64,000 bases of DNA, from positions 321,557,925-321,621,924 of the forward strand of contig CM041776.1 of assembly GCA_023374045.1 (NCBI GenBank), written 5' to 3'. Below are positions 22,355 through 32,414 of this stretch, one piece after another; within the stretch, counting starts at the first letter, position 1; each line of letters begins with the position of its first letter. Under the pieces are notes generated by a model. The model saw only the letters and a list, made by a program, of their open reading frames with translations, ran no database searches and was not told the origin of the DNA. The stretch is from Limonium bicolor. Lineage: Eukaryota; Streptophyta; Magnoliopsida; Caryophyllales; Plumbaginaceae. Position numbers and translations under genes: made by a program.

Positions 22355-23349
22355 ATCCTAAGATGTACACATGTTATTGGCTTGATTCATTGAGAGCAGT
22401 TGTACGCCCTGATGTGAAGGATATTGTAGAAAAGTAAGTATAATATATATATATATATATATGTATTTCTAGCATGCTAACTAATATGGAATATTTTTCA
22501 TTCATGCTGACTAATTTGATAATCTTCTTCTTCTGACAATTTATTCAAGGGGACTAAAAATATCCCAAGCACAACAAGGTGACGCAAAGCAAGCTCAAAA
22601 GAATGTGAAATGGAACATAGTCAAGGTATTAGTTTATTTTTGTAACCTCTTCCATGTTTAAGTTCATTTTTCGTCTAACACCTAATTATGTTACTTTTAC
22701 TAGTATCTTCATGATAGTTCATAAATTCCTTCGCAACGAAATATATTGTATAATGTCAGTAGTGCAATATGAAGATCTTTCAAACTACTAACAAAGCTTG
22801 AATAATGATACTATATATTAATATGTCTTGTATGCATAATATCTATTTTTTGACAAAAATAATATTTGCAGTTTACTTCTACAAATTGAAACTATGATTG
22901 CTGAAACAAATCATCAATATATTTTACTTTAAGAAATAACAATTTGGTTCATCAAAGTGTTGCTTTTCATGCTCATGGTCATATTTTGTTGTTTTCTATA
23001 TCGTTCTTACTCCGTAGAGTTGGGATTAATTTATACCAATATTTGTTATTGTTTTTCTCATAGTGCCCAAGACAACTAACGACACAATTATTTACGGATA
23101 CTATGTGATAATATTTATGATAGAGATTATAGGGAAAAAATCGTGTGTTCCTTTGGGGGTAAAACATTAGCTTAATAACAAATTGTAAGTTTCATATCAG
23201 CTTGGTTTAACTATATTCAAACTCATTGTATTTTATTTACATTTTTAGTACTTGTACGAATATGATGGTCGAGCATACGAGTAACATGAGATTGATGAAG
23301 TTCGAGAGCAATCGGCAGCAGGTGTTCATAAGCACTTATCTACAAAGTA
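22355..23349 (+). pseudogene. Ulp1-like (C48) protease fragment of a transposon
   Basis: The pieces read DPKMYTCYWLDSLRAVVRPD (22355-22414), then GLKISQAQQGDAKQAQ with KNVKWNIVK (22550-22625), then CPRQL near 23063, then a last exon from 23249 with AYE-stop-HEIDEVREQSA. Order and content match the C-terminal part of Ulp1-type SUMO proteases carried by plant CACTA and Mutator elements (Y-W-L-D-S-L..., P-R-Q..., E-I-D-E-V-R). The catalytic Q...CG segment is not visible and an internal TAA at 23282 breaks it. A CACTA 3' end lies 750 bp downstream, so it probably belonged to that element. Confidence 0.55.
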
Positions 23350-23559
23350 ATTGTAGCTTTTGTTTTTGTTGAAGATGATACAATTGGATCATATATATAC
23401 ATATTTTGCTAAGTAGTCTTATTAGAGAGTTGTGGATGATGCTAAGAGTATTTGGATTTGTTGATGACGTTAGTGGATGTTGTTAGGTTTTGATGTATGG
23501 ATGACTCGTTTGTTATTGACAGGGTGATGGTATTTCATTTATGTGTATTATGTGACAAT

Positions 23560-24097
23560 TTGGTTGAATTAGATCAACAAATCATTACAGGCACTAAAAA
23601 CAATTGCTCATAGTAGTTGTAATAGTATATAGAAAAATAGTTTGCACTAATTCCAAGGACAATAACTGTTAAAAATAGTTGTAAAAGATTACAAAAAACC
23701 AGACACCAAAAAACTATATACAATTGGTCAAAGACCATTTACATCTTTTAAAATGTTAAAAGAAACTGTCAAACACAATCGTCGTAGGATTCAAAAAAGT
23801 AATTTAAACATGATCAAAGACGATTGTTAATGACACTTCGCTATTCCAACAGTACTACAACTGTTAGAAACAGTTGTATTTGGTGCTCAACACAATTGTC
23901 GTAGGGTTCAAAAAAGTGTTTTAAACGTGATCAAAGACAACTGTTAAAACCAGTTCTCTATTCCCACCCTACTACAACTATTAATTAATAGTTTTATAAG
24001 GCAAAGAGCACAATAGACAACTGGATATGATACAACTGTTATTAACAGTTGTCTTGCACATTTTTAATAGTTGTAAAAAGTGTTTTTTGTAGTAGTG
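23560..24097 (+). mobile_element. CACTA (En/Spm) element 3' end with subterminal repeats
   Basis: The right end reads TTTTTTGTAGTAGTG (24083-24097), the reverse complement of the CACTACTACAAAA terminus of CACTA elements. The preceding 500 bp are full of ACAACTGTT/AACAGTTGT motifs in both orientations, the subterminal binding sites expected for TNPA-type proteins. I did not find the matching 5' terminus in the window, so the left part is truncated or rearranged. Confidence 0.75.
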
Positions 24098-25380
24098 CCA
24101 ATGGGTTGGTCGGGCTTAAATTCCGACCAAAATTTTACTTTGACTTTGGATCGACCCACAAGACCAACCCACTGGGTCGGTCAGACTTAAATTCTGCACG
24201 TGCTTCTTCAACTAGAGGAGACTGATCCCGAGACCGACCTAGTGGTCGGTCGGACGAAAATTCTACCCAGAATTTGTGTTTTAATTTAAAGCCAAGTATT
24301 GGCATTTCTCTTTCTTTACTTTTGGAGCTCTAGAATAGAAGATAAAAGAGGGGAAATAGAGCATTTGGAACTAGAAGAAGTGAAGAAACTTCCCCAGCAC
24401 TGAAACCATTGAAGCTCTTCTTCAACTTCTCATATGGCTATTTCTTCTCCCTTCTCTCTCATTTATGCTATAATGAAGAAATAACCTCCTTGTATCTAGG
24501 GATAGGTGAGTCACGTTAATGGGTAGGGGGTGAGTAGACTATGGTTGGGCTAAGCGGGTGTAGGTTTAAAAGAGCTCAACATGCACACATAAGAAATGGA
24601 AGAAGGAATATGAAAACTTAACTAAAATGTTACTGACGAAGCTCAAATTTAGAACCTCATGATCATGCACTGTGTATTCTATAGCCACAAGCTCATGTTC
24701 ACTTCTAATAAGTTACTTTTACATTATTACTAGGGTAGTTGGATTGGTGGAGTAGGAAAGCAAGAGATCCCAAGTTTAAATCCTCCAAATAAACCCCCAC
24801 CTTCTTGGCTAAGCATGTCAAGCATCAAATTTTGATTAACAAAGACAAGTTTCACAACAACTATTGCAAATGTTGTTTTCTATCTGGCAACCGTAAACCA
24901 TTATATATGCAGTAGTTCATTATTAATGCCCAAATAAATTTCATCAGTGAAAGCAGTCACATGGAGAGACATTAATTCTGATAAAAGATGGGCACCTCTG
25001 TAGTCAATCAAGTCCAATTGCTTCCATAGTTTTGTGCAAAAAGATGGTGGTGAGTAGGGTACGTACCAGAAGCATTAATCATCGTAACCTCCTCCTCCTC
25101 CTTCTCCCACCAATAACAGCACACATTCATTACAATAAAAGTAATTTCATAAAAGAGCAGTAAAAATGGGTTATTATAGTAGCTACCAGCCTACCATATA
25201 TCCATCTTTGTTTTCTTTCTTGTGGACATTGAATTGACCTCCCTCCGTGTCTCAACTACCCTTTCAGTTCCATCCGACCATAAATGCATCCTTCCTACCT
25301 CTGCCTCACACACACACACACAATTATATGCTCGATCTACAAAGAAAATTTAACCCATCCATCCTTCCTTTCAATTTTCC
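24098..25380. other. Upstream region of the DCR-like gene; SINE-like traces
   Basis: At 24100-24270 there are three imperfect repeats of a GGTCGGTCGGACTTAAATTC type. At 24735-24800 a TTGGATTGGTGGAG stretch followed by CAAGTTTAAATCCTCC resembles A and B boxes of a tRNA-derived SINE, but it is degenerate. The remainder is AT-rich with a pyrimidine-rich leader near 25080-25380. Confidence 0.4.
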
Positions 25381-25384
25381 CCAT

Positions 25385-25391
25385 TATAAAA
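25385..25391 (+). promoter_or_regulatory. TATA box of the DCR-like gene
   Basis: TATAAAA lies 81 bases before the chosen ATG at 25472, an ordinary spacing for a plant core promoter with a short leader. Confidence 0.6.
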
Positions 25392-25471
25392 CACCAACCC
25401 TCAAGCCTCAGATATCCATCGACAAAGAGGAAGGAAAAAAGAGCACCCACACTCACCGTACTCATTCCGCC

Positions 25472-27932
25472 ATGGGAGATATTGAAAAGAAACAATCAGA
25501 AGACCAGACAAATAATGAGCTAAAGAAGTCGGCGGTTCAGATCAAGGTTCGAACCAAAACCCACGTGAAACCTGGGAAGAAGATCGGGCGTAAGGAGTGT
25601 CAGCTGGTGACATTCGACCTACCGTATCTGGCATTCTATTACAACCAGAAGTTGATTCTGTACAAGGGTGATTTTCTTTCGAGGATGCAGTGCAGAGGCT
25701 TAAGGACGGTCTCGCTATCGTCCTGGAGGAATTCCACCCACTCGCAGGGAAGCTGGATACGGACGAGGATGGTGTGTTCAAGGTGGTGTATGATGATGCC
25801 GATGAGATGGTCAAAGGTGTTGAAATCATTGAAGCTGAGGTTGAGAGTGGTGATGATGGTGGTATGTTGAGTGTAGATGATGTCATTGCGAAAGAAGATA
25901 TGTGTTTCTTAAGGAGTTTTTGCCGCTTAATTTGGTGCTTAACTTTGAGGGCACGCATCTTCCTCTACTGTCAGTGCAGGTAATTAAATTCATTTGTTGT
26001 ATACAAATGTTTAATTGATTTGACCATTTATATGATATTGATCAGTAAGTACTACTAGGTGAATTTGTTGCCGTGTGATGTGATAGCTAATTTGGATTTG
26101 GACCCAACTCAAGCTGGGTGATTTTGAGTTGATTTCTGTCATTCTAATTTGGTGAATTCTCACTTATATCAACATTTGTTTAGATATTACTTGTGTTTTA
26201 TGAATCGTACAGCTTAGCTATGCCAAAACTGGGCGTAGTTACCTTTTATGGGCTTTTAATGAATTTCACACACTGATCTTTTCCTTAAATATCTAGCTGG
26301 AAGGCGTTTATCTTTCTTAACATATAAACTAATAAGTTATAGGCCCTATTCTTTTGCATGAAATTGCTAATGGATGTCAAAAAAAAAGATAAAGAGAAAA
26401 AAAATGAAAAACTTAATGATAATTGATCTATATGATATATAGAGAAATGAGGTGATCAGATAAACTAGATTCCATATCTTTGCGGGGTCAAGCTGTCAAA
26501 GAAAACTGTACTGCATTGTATGAATATGCTATGCTTTGTGTCAATTTGTGAACATAATAATTCATGGGTTTTGTGACTAAGTAATGCTCGCCAGTGGTGG
26601 TGACAGTACGTACAGAAGGCAACTGTCCCCTTTATTATGAACGGTGGTGGTTTTACTTCGCTTACCCACTTCTTCATGCGCATTTAAGCAACCCATGTAG
26701 TATGTCCCTCCTTTTTCCACCCCTATACTATCTATGGACATTTTTCTTATTTTGTACTATATTAAGCACTTACTTAGGTAAAACCAGCACTAGTGCCACT
26801 CAAATCAAACTTCTCAATTATCATGCTTTACTAGAATTGTTGATTCATTCACTACTACGCTATGAATTGTTTCACCCGTTTCCAAAAGCAGTAAAGAATG
26901 GCCCACTGCGCTCAATCTATCTTTCTGTGCACTAATTATGAAAAAACTGTTCAAATGCCAGCCCAGGCCCATTAAGCTTTGTATCCATTCACTCATTTCT
27001 TTTTCCTTAACAATACAGCTCACCAAGCTCAGAGATGGTCTAGCAATGGGCTGCGCTTTTAACCATGCAGTCCTCGACGGAACTTCCACATGGCACTTCA
27101 TGAGCTCATGGGCCGAAATCTGCCGTGGGCCAACTACAACAGTTTCAGTTTTACCACTCCACGACCGCACCAAAGCCCGTAACACCAGGGTCAAACTCGA
27201 CCTTTCCGCCCCAGCCAACCCCCACGCACACCGCTGACCCTGCTGCAGCCGCTGCAGCAGCAGTCGCCGCCGCACCAATACTCCGTGAAAAAGTCTTCAA
27301 ATTCTCAGAATCCGCGATCGACAAGATCAAAGCAACCATCAACAACAATGCGAATACCACACACCGGACGCTAAACCATTCTCACGTTCCAATCTCTATC
27401 CGTCCATATCTGGCGCGCTGTGACTGCTGCTCGGAAGCTGAAACCAGAGGACTATACAGTGTTCACAATCTTCGCCGATTGCCGTAAGAGGATTGATCCG
27501 CCTATGCCGGAATCCTACTTTGGGAACTTGATACAGGCAGTGTTCACAGTCACTGCAGCGGGGTTGCTGGCTGGAAACCCCGTTGATTTTGGGGCGGGGA
27601 TGATCCGATCCGCGATTGAGAATCATGATGCCAAGGAGATTGAAAAGAGGAACAAGGAGTGGGAGGAGAAGCCAGTGATTTTCCAGTACAAGGACGCTGG
27701 GGTGAATTGTGTGGCGGTAGGGAGTTCGCCGAGATTTAAAGTGTATGATGTGGATTTTGGGTTTGGAAGGCCGGAGATTGTCAGGAGTGGACTCAATAAC
27801 AGGTTTGATGGGATGGTGTATCTTTATCCTGGGAAGAGTGGTGGAAGGAGCATTGATGTGGAGATTAGCTTGGATCCGACGGCTATGGACAATTTGGAGA
27901 AGGATAAGGAGTTTTTAATGGAGGAAATTTAA
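25472..27932 (+). pseudogene. DCR: BAHD acyltransferase, DCR-like (cutin), frame broken by small indels
   Basis: DCR acyltransferases are needed for incorporating hydroxylated fatty acids into cutin. Exon 1 (25472-25979, start in CCGCCATGG, MGDIEKK) has FDLPYLAFYYNQK and EEFHPLAGKL. Exon 2 (27019-27932) starts LTKLRDGLAMGCAFNHAVLD with the BAHD HxxxD (27064-27078), then CRKRIDPPMPESYFGN, DAGVNCVAVGSSPRF and DFGFG (27753-27767; DFGWG in most of the family), ending at TAA. The 1.04-kb intron is GT-AG between VQ and LTK, and the total of about 470 residues is normal. Breaks lie near 25675 and 25903 (one base missing each), in the C run at 27219-27223, and near 27383 (one A missing). Motifs are otherwise intact. 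It is a young pseudogene or a sequence-error-damaged gene. Confidence 0.85.
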
Positions 27933-28539
27933 TAGTATAAGACAAGTTTAGAAAAGTAAGAATAATTTAAGATAATTTGTACGGGGAAATTGGGTGCATT
28001 TTGCTACTTCTTGCTTCAGTTTTTCTATTTGTTTGAGCTTTGGACTCTCGTTTGTTGCTGCTATTTGAATAGTTCTGTCGTACTATGATGTTTGTATTCC
28101 TTTTTATGATCATCGAGGCGTTACTGTGTCATGAAAAGATTAAAAGAGTGATGGTGTGATTCTAAGTGCTTCAATATGAAAGTTTGAGTGGCAATTTACC
28201 TTGTTTGTCTATATCAAATGATGAAAAAAAAAAAACATTTGTAGGTTATACCTTAATGCTTATGTATGTTTTTTTATTCATAATGCATGTTAGTGTTTTC
28301 AATTAGGAGTCAAATTCACACCAACCCAACAAAATTTTGAATGAATCTTTAGGTTACAAAAATTCCACTTTAAGAGATGGATTTATGTCGATGTACTAGT
28401 GTTTAGTTTAACCTTCACCCCTTTGCTACCGGGGAATCTAGAAAGAATCAAGAGTTATAATAGATGAGATTTAAGTTCAAAAAATGAGTTTAGGAATTAC
28501 ATTAATTTGAAATTTGAGAGACTAGTGGGTGATTCTGTT
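27933..28539. other. 3' flank of the DCR-like gene
   Basis: AT-rich sequence with no recognisable gene. It probably includes the 3' UTR. Confidence 0.5.
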
Positions 28540-29782
28540 TAGTCTTGCTCTATCAAGAAGGATAAGTGGAAAAATCACTTAAAAGAAGAAGATGCCAAGT
28601 CTTGATCATGTTGAATCTGTTTTTAATTCTATGATCTAGAGATAGATGTTTACTATGTTAACCTTTGCTGCCTCTTAGATAAAAATGTGTGAATCACATC
28701 AAGACATGAGATTAGAGAACTCTGGATTAAAGTAGAAGATTTAAGTTAGTCATCGGCTGAAAATGAAAAATTGTGTCATCAAGAGTATGGATAAGCCAAG
28801 AATTGACCTTTGAGAACTAGTTATCTCACGTTATTCCATGTTGAGCACAAGAATAGGTGCATTTCCTTTTGGACCGAAATAAATCACTGAAAATGGAATG
28901 TTAAACGCTCTCATACATGGTAGCCAAGACAAATCGAAAGTAGAACTTTGAACTTCAACTAATCCTACTTTAGGATGCAGAAGAAAAACTCAGACATATG
29001 CGGCTTGGGATATAAGTCTAAGACACCCACCGAGGCTAGGACTATGGGTTAAAGACTAAAATTGTGAGATCTCACGCAATATTGATTCATGTTGATATTG
29101 TTATCAGCTAGGACACAAGATCAGGTAGTATCTCAAATTGTTGAGAAAACAGTTGTGTTAAACATCATTAAGACAAATTCATACATAAGCAATAGTTCGC
29201 ACACTAATAAGGCGGGCTCCTATCAACCATTTAAAATTTGTATCTACAACTAGGCACAAACAAGTATGGGTACCTGAGCCTAATCAGCTTTGCCAGAATC
29301 GCCAAGCAACCAGTTCATGTCTCTCAAATTTGTCGTCTTCTTCCCAGTGATAAGATCATGACGCATTTCCAAATGATTAGTTTATGTACTTTCCACTCTG
29401 AGATTGACACGATAAGCATCCTATAGTGGTATTTCTCGTCATATCACCTTTAAACTAATTCTCATTGGAGTGTTCACCTCAAGTTTACATCTTTAATATT
29501 TGCCCACGGTTGCCCCTGAAACATTTAGTGAGCAAAGCTCCACATTGAAATCTCATTACATGGACCACACAGATATTCCCTGCATCTCAGGACTGCGACT
29601 TTATTTAAAAAAATAGTAAAAGGGGAGAAAATTGTCTTGAATGTATATAGGTCTCTAACCCTGTCTGGCTATGAAGAGAAATGCCAAAATTCAGGGGGAA
29701 CAGTCTCTAACCAATGCAGGGCTTCAAGGGGAATTTTCTCAGCTCAAGACTCGATGAGTCTGTCATATCAAGAGGGGGAAAC
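28540..29782 (+). mobile_element. Degenerate Copia-type internal sequence ending in a polypurine tract
   Basis: Short stretches resemble Copia polyprotein, such as HKQVWVPEP encoded near 29255 (the K-x-x-W-V-P motif before integrase), but stops are everywhere. The region ends in the polypurine tract AGAGGGGGAAAC (29771-29782), directly followed by an LTR start. It is dead and probably internally deleted. Confidence 0.5.
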
Positions 29783-30230
29783 TGTTAGTGCATGATTTTG
29801 ACCGAAACTCAATTCGAAACAGAGACTGAGTCAATTACACAACACTGAGTCTTTTACACAAACACTAAGTCTTGAACCAACCATCAAAAAGCATAGCAGA
29901 ATGCTTAAATTCATATGCCTTAGTCAGTTAAGAAAGGTTACACTTATACAAGATAAAGGCAGTTGGGAATCATGTTTACCTATTATATAAACTGTAAATA
30001 TTAATTATCTTCCAAAACGTTCGTAGAAGACAAATAACATAGGAATAAATATAGTCGTCTTAAATCAGTTAGGGATACGACAATGGTTTAAGGAGAGGGA
30101 AATCCATATAGTTTTAAAGTGAAGTCTTGTGTTTCACCGTGTGAGAGTTTTACTTTGAAATTCATGTGAGAGCAAAAATTATGTGAGATGTTAGTCAAGA
30201 GGTGTTCTTGACATGAGAGTTTTGTTCCCA
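29783..30230 (+). mobile_element. 3' LTR of the Copia-type remnant
   Basis: It begins TGTTAGTGCATG right after a polypurine tract and has a TATATAA box at 29984-29990. The end at 30230 (TTTGTTCCCA) is proposed because it gives TG...CA termini. The 5' LTR was not found upstream, so the 3' boundary cannot be confirmed by comparison. Confidence 0.55.
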
Positions 30231-30239
30231 TGAAAAAAA

Positions 30240-30967
30240 AGCTATCAAAATTTGACTCAACCGAAAAACCACCCGTTTGATTTGAACTGAAATCCCAAAA
30301 TATTTAAGTATAATAATCCCAAAACTTGATTGTTTGGACTAAAACAACCTGAACCCGAAATGACCTGAAAATTTTATAACGTAAAACTGATCCGAACCCA
30401 AATGCACCAAAATGACAATATACCAAAACCTAACATAATGTGATTAACGCTAGAAAAAATTAAATATGAAATTGGAGATTGGTTTTATGTGGTGGTTGGT
30501 GGGTGGGAAATATTATGAAATTGATGTTTCGAGGAAAGAAGAAGACAAAGACATGCGCGCGGAACTTGGGAAGACAGAAGTCACACCAAAAGAATTGGTG
30601 TGTCATGTGTGTCCATACAAAAGTCAAATGAGATGGTGTGTTCTCTTGTTGGCAGCAAACTATAATTGAATATAATAAAAAAAGGAAGATAAAAGTTTTC
30701 TCATCCAGTGACACATGAGAGTATATCGTAGTATATATTAATTTAATATTGTAAAGAAAAAAATTATTATGAGTATTATTTAATGTACTAGTATAAAATA
30801 TTGCAGATAACAAAAATAATCGAAATCTGATTTTATTTTTTAAAAAATTATGACCCTAACCCGATTTGACACGAATCCAAATAACGTGAATATATATTGA
30901 CCCGTACGGGTTATAACTTAAAATAATTTGACCAAAAACCCGAAGGGATGGCCCATTTAACAGCATA
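30240..30967. mobile_element. hAT-like non-autonomous element with CCCGAA repeats
   Basis: The left end GCTATCAAAATTTGACTC and the right end, whose inverse reads TATGCTGTTAAATGGGCC, resemble the two ends of the 17672-18221 element. AACCCGAA/CCCGA motifs cluster near both ends (30260-30400, 30845-30945). The interior is unrelated AT-rich DNA. Confidence 0.45.
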
Positions 30968-32003
30968 CCCAGGAACACGTGATTGTGTGACGTAAACTTT
31001 TCAAGAATATAGTAAAAATCACTTTATATAATAAAAATTCATTCTTTACTTTTTTTTTCTTTGAATCTTTGATCGTGTTTTTCATGAGCCTTGACTCAGG
31101 CCAAAATACCCCTAACATATGAATAATTAAATATAAGTAAATAAATATTATTTGAGGAATTATAATATTATTTTGGGGGTTATGAAACCCTGAGAAAAGT
31201 ATATAAACACTTAAGCGTTAAGACGCACCAAACTCCTTAAGGTCAGAAACGTGCGTTAAAGCCCGACCTTAAGTAAACAAGTTATATAAGCTATAAACTT
31301 CACATGAAGTTAACCAAGGATCATTATATGATCTTCAAACACAGGACTTCATCTAAAACTGAGTGAAAATACAATATGCTCGGGAATTCCCTTAAAGGCC
31401 CCTTAAGGCCCGAAAGTCTCAGAAATACCTTATAAAATAAAATAAAGCATTACACCTCATTCTAAATGTATAATAGTACCTTAATGAACATTTAAGATAA
31501 ATTCTCAAGATAAATTCTCAGTTAAAGACAAAATACCCGGGAGGATTTCTTAACGCTCCTTTTTGCCCGGGTAGCCCGAGAATTGTGTTCTGAGTGGGTA
31601 TAACCCCATATAACTCAATTAACACCTTAATATTATTATTGACTATAAAAAATGTCAATAAACACTTGGAACTCATAGCGACTAATTATTTTTCAGAAAA
31701 TCCTTAAAACACAAAAACGCACCTTCGGTGTCACAAAAATGCGTTTTACGCAATTACCTTGAAGCTTTAGAGGAGCCACGAGTTAGTAAACTTAAAAGTG
31801 GATTAAATGACCATCTAAATCAATTGATGGCAGTACTAAACTCATAGTATAAATGGGGGATTTTTAGGTCAAAAGGTACCTAAAATCAGCATTTTTACCT
31901 TAAAAATTTCACCTTTTACCATAATAAAAATGTACCAATTAAATGCTGGAACCTATTACACATATTAGTATGGTCTTAGTACAATATATGTAACAAAAAT
32001 AAA
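30968..32003. other. AT-rich DNA, no gene
   Basis: No coding signal. Phrases such as CCAAAATACCCC near 31100 and ACGCACC/GCGTTTT near 31690-31750 recall the start of the solo LTR at 57222, so an old long LTR may lie here, but no ends could be matched. Confidence 0.35.
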
Positions 32004-32414
32004 GGGAAAATTCACGATATACCCCTGGTTTCTTTCGTAATTCACAATATACCCTTGTGATTTTCGTAATTCAACTTTAAACGTACTTAAATTTGTCCAA
32101 AATTGATGAAACTTTACATGGACGATGCTAAAGCGTTATATTTTGGTCCAATATCAAATTTGAAGTTTTTTAAGCTCACATGTGACCTGTGGGACCCAAT
32201 GAGCAGTCACATGTTCATTGGGTCCCACAGGTCACATGTGAGCTTAAAAAACTTCAAATTTGATATTGGACCAAAATATAACACTTTAGCATCGTCCATA
32301 TAAAGTTTCATCAATTTTGGACAACATTAAAGTATGTTTAAAGTTAAATTACGAAAATCACAAGGGTATATTATGAATTACGAAAGAAAACAGGGGCATC
32401 TCGTGAATTTTCCC
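32004..32414. mobile_element. Foldback MITE, family F copy 3: near-perfect 411-bp palindrome
   Basis: GGGAAAATTCACGA at the left and TCGTGAATTTTCCC at the right are exact inverses, and the two arms of about 200 bp match almost throughout around a short centre near 32205. An 8-bp AAAATAAA flanks both sides (31996-32003, 32415-32422), a likely target duplication, though the flank is low complexity. The transcript of either strand would fold into one long hairpin. Confidence 0.9.

Noticed and set aside
30460..30813. 117-codon minus-strand open frame
   Set aside because: AT-rich hydrophobic translation with no domain, inside a non-autonomous hAT-like element.
32103..32303. 66-codon open frame
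   Set aside because: It lies wholly in the palindromic MITE, and the reading is a by-product of the inverted repeat.
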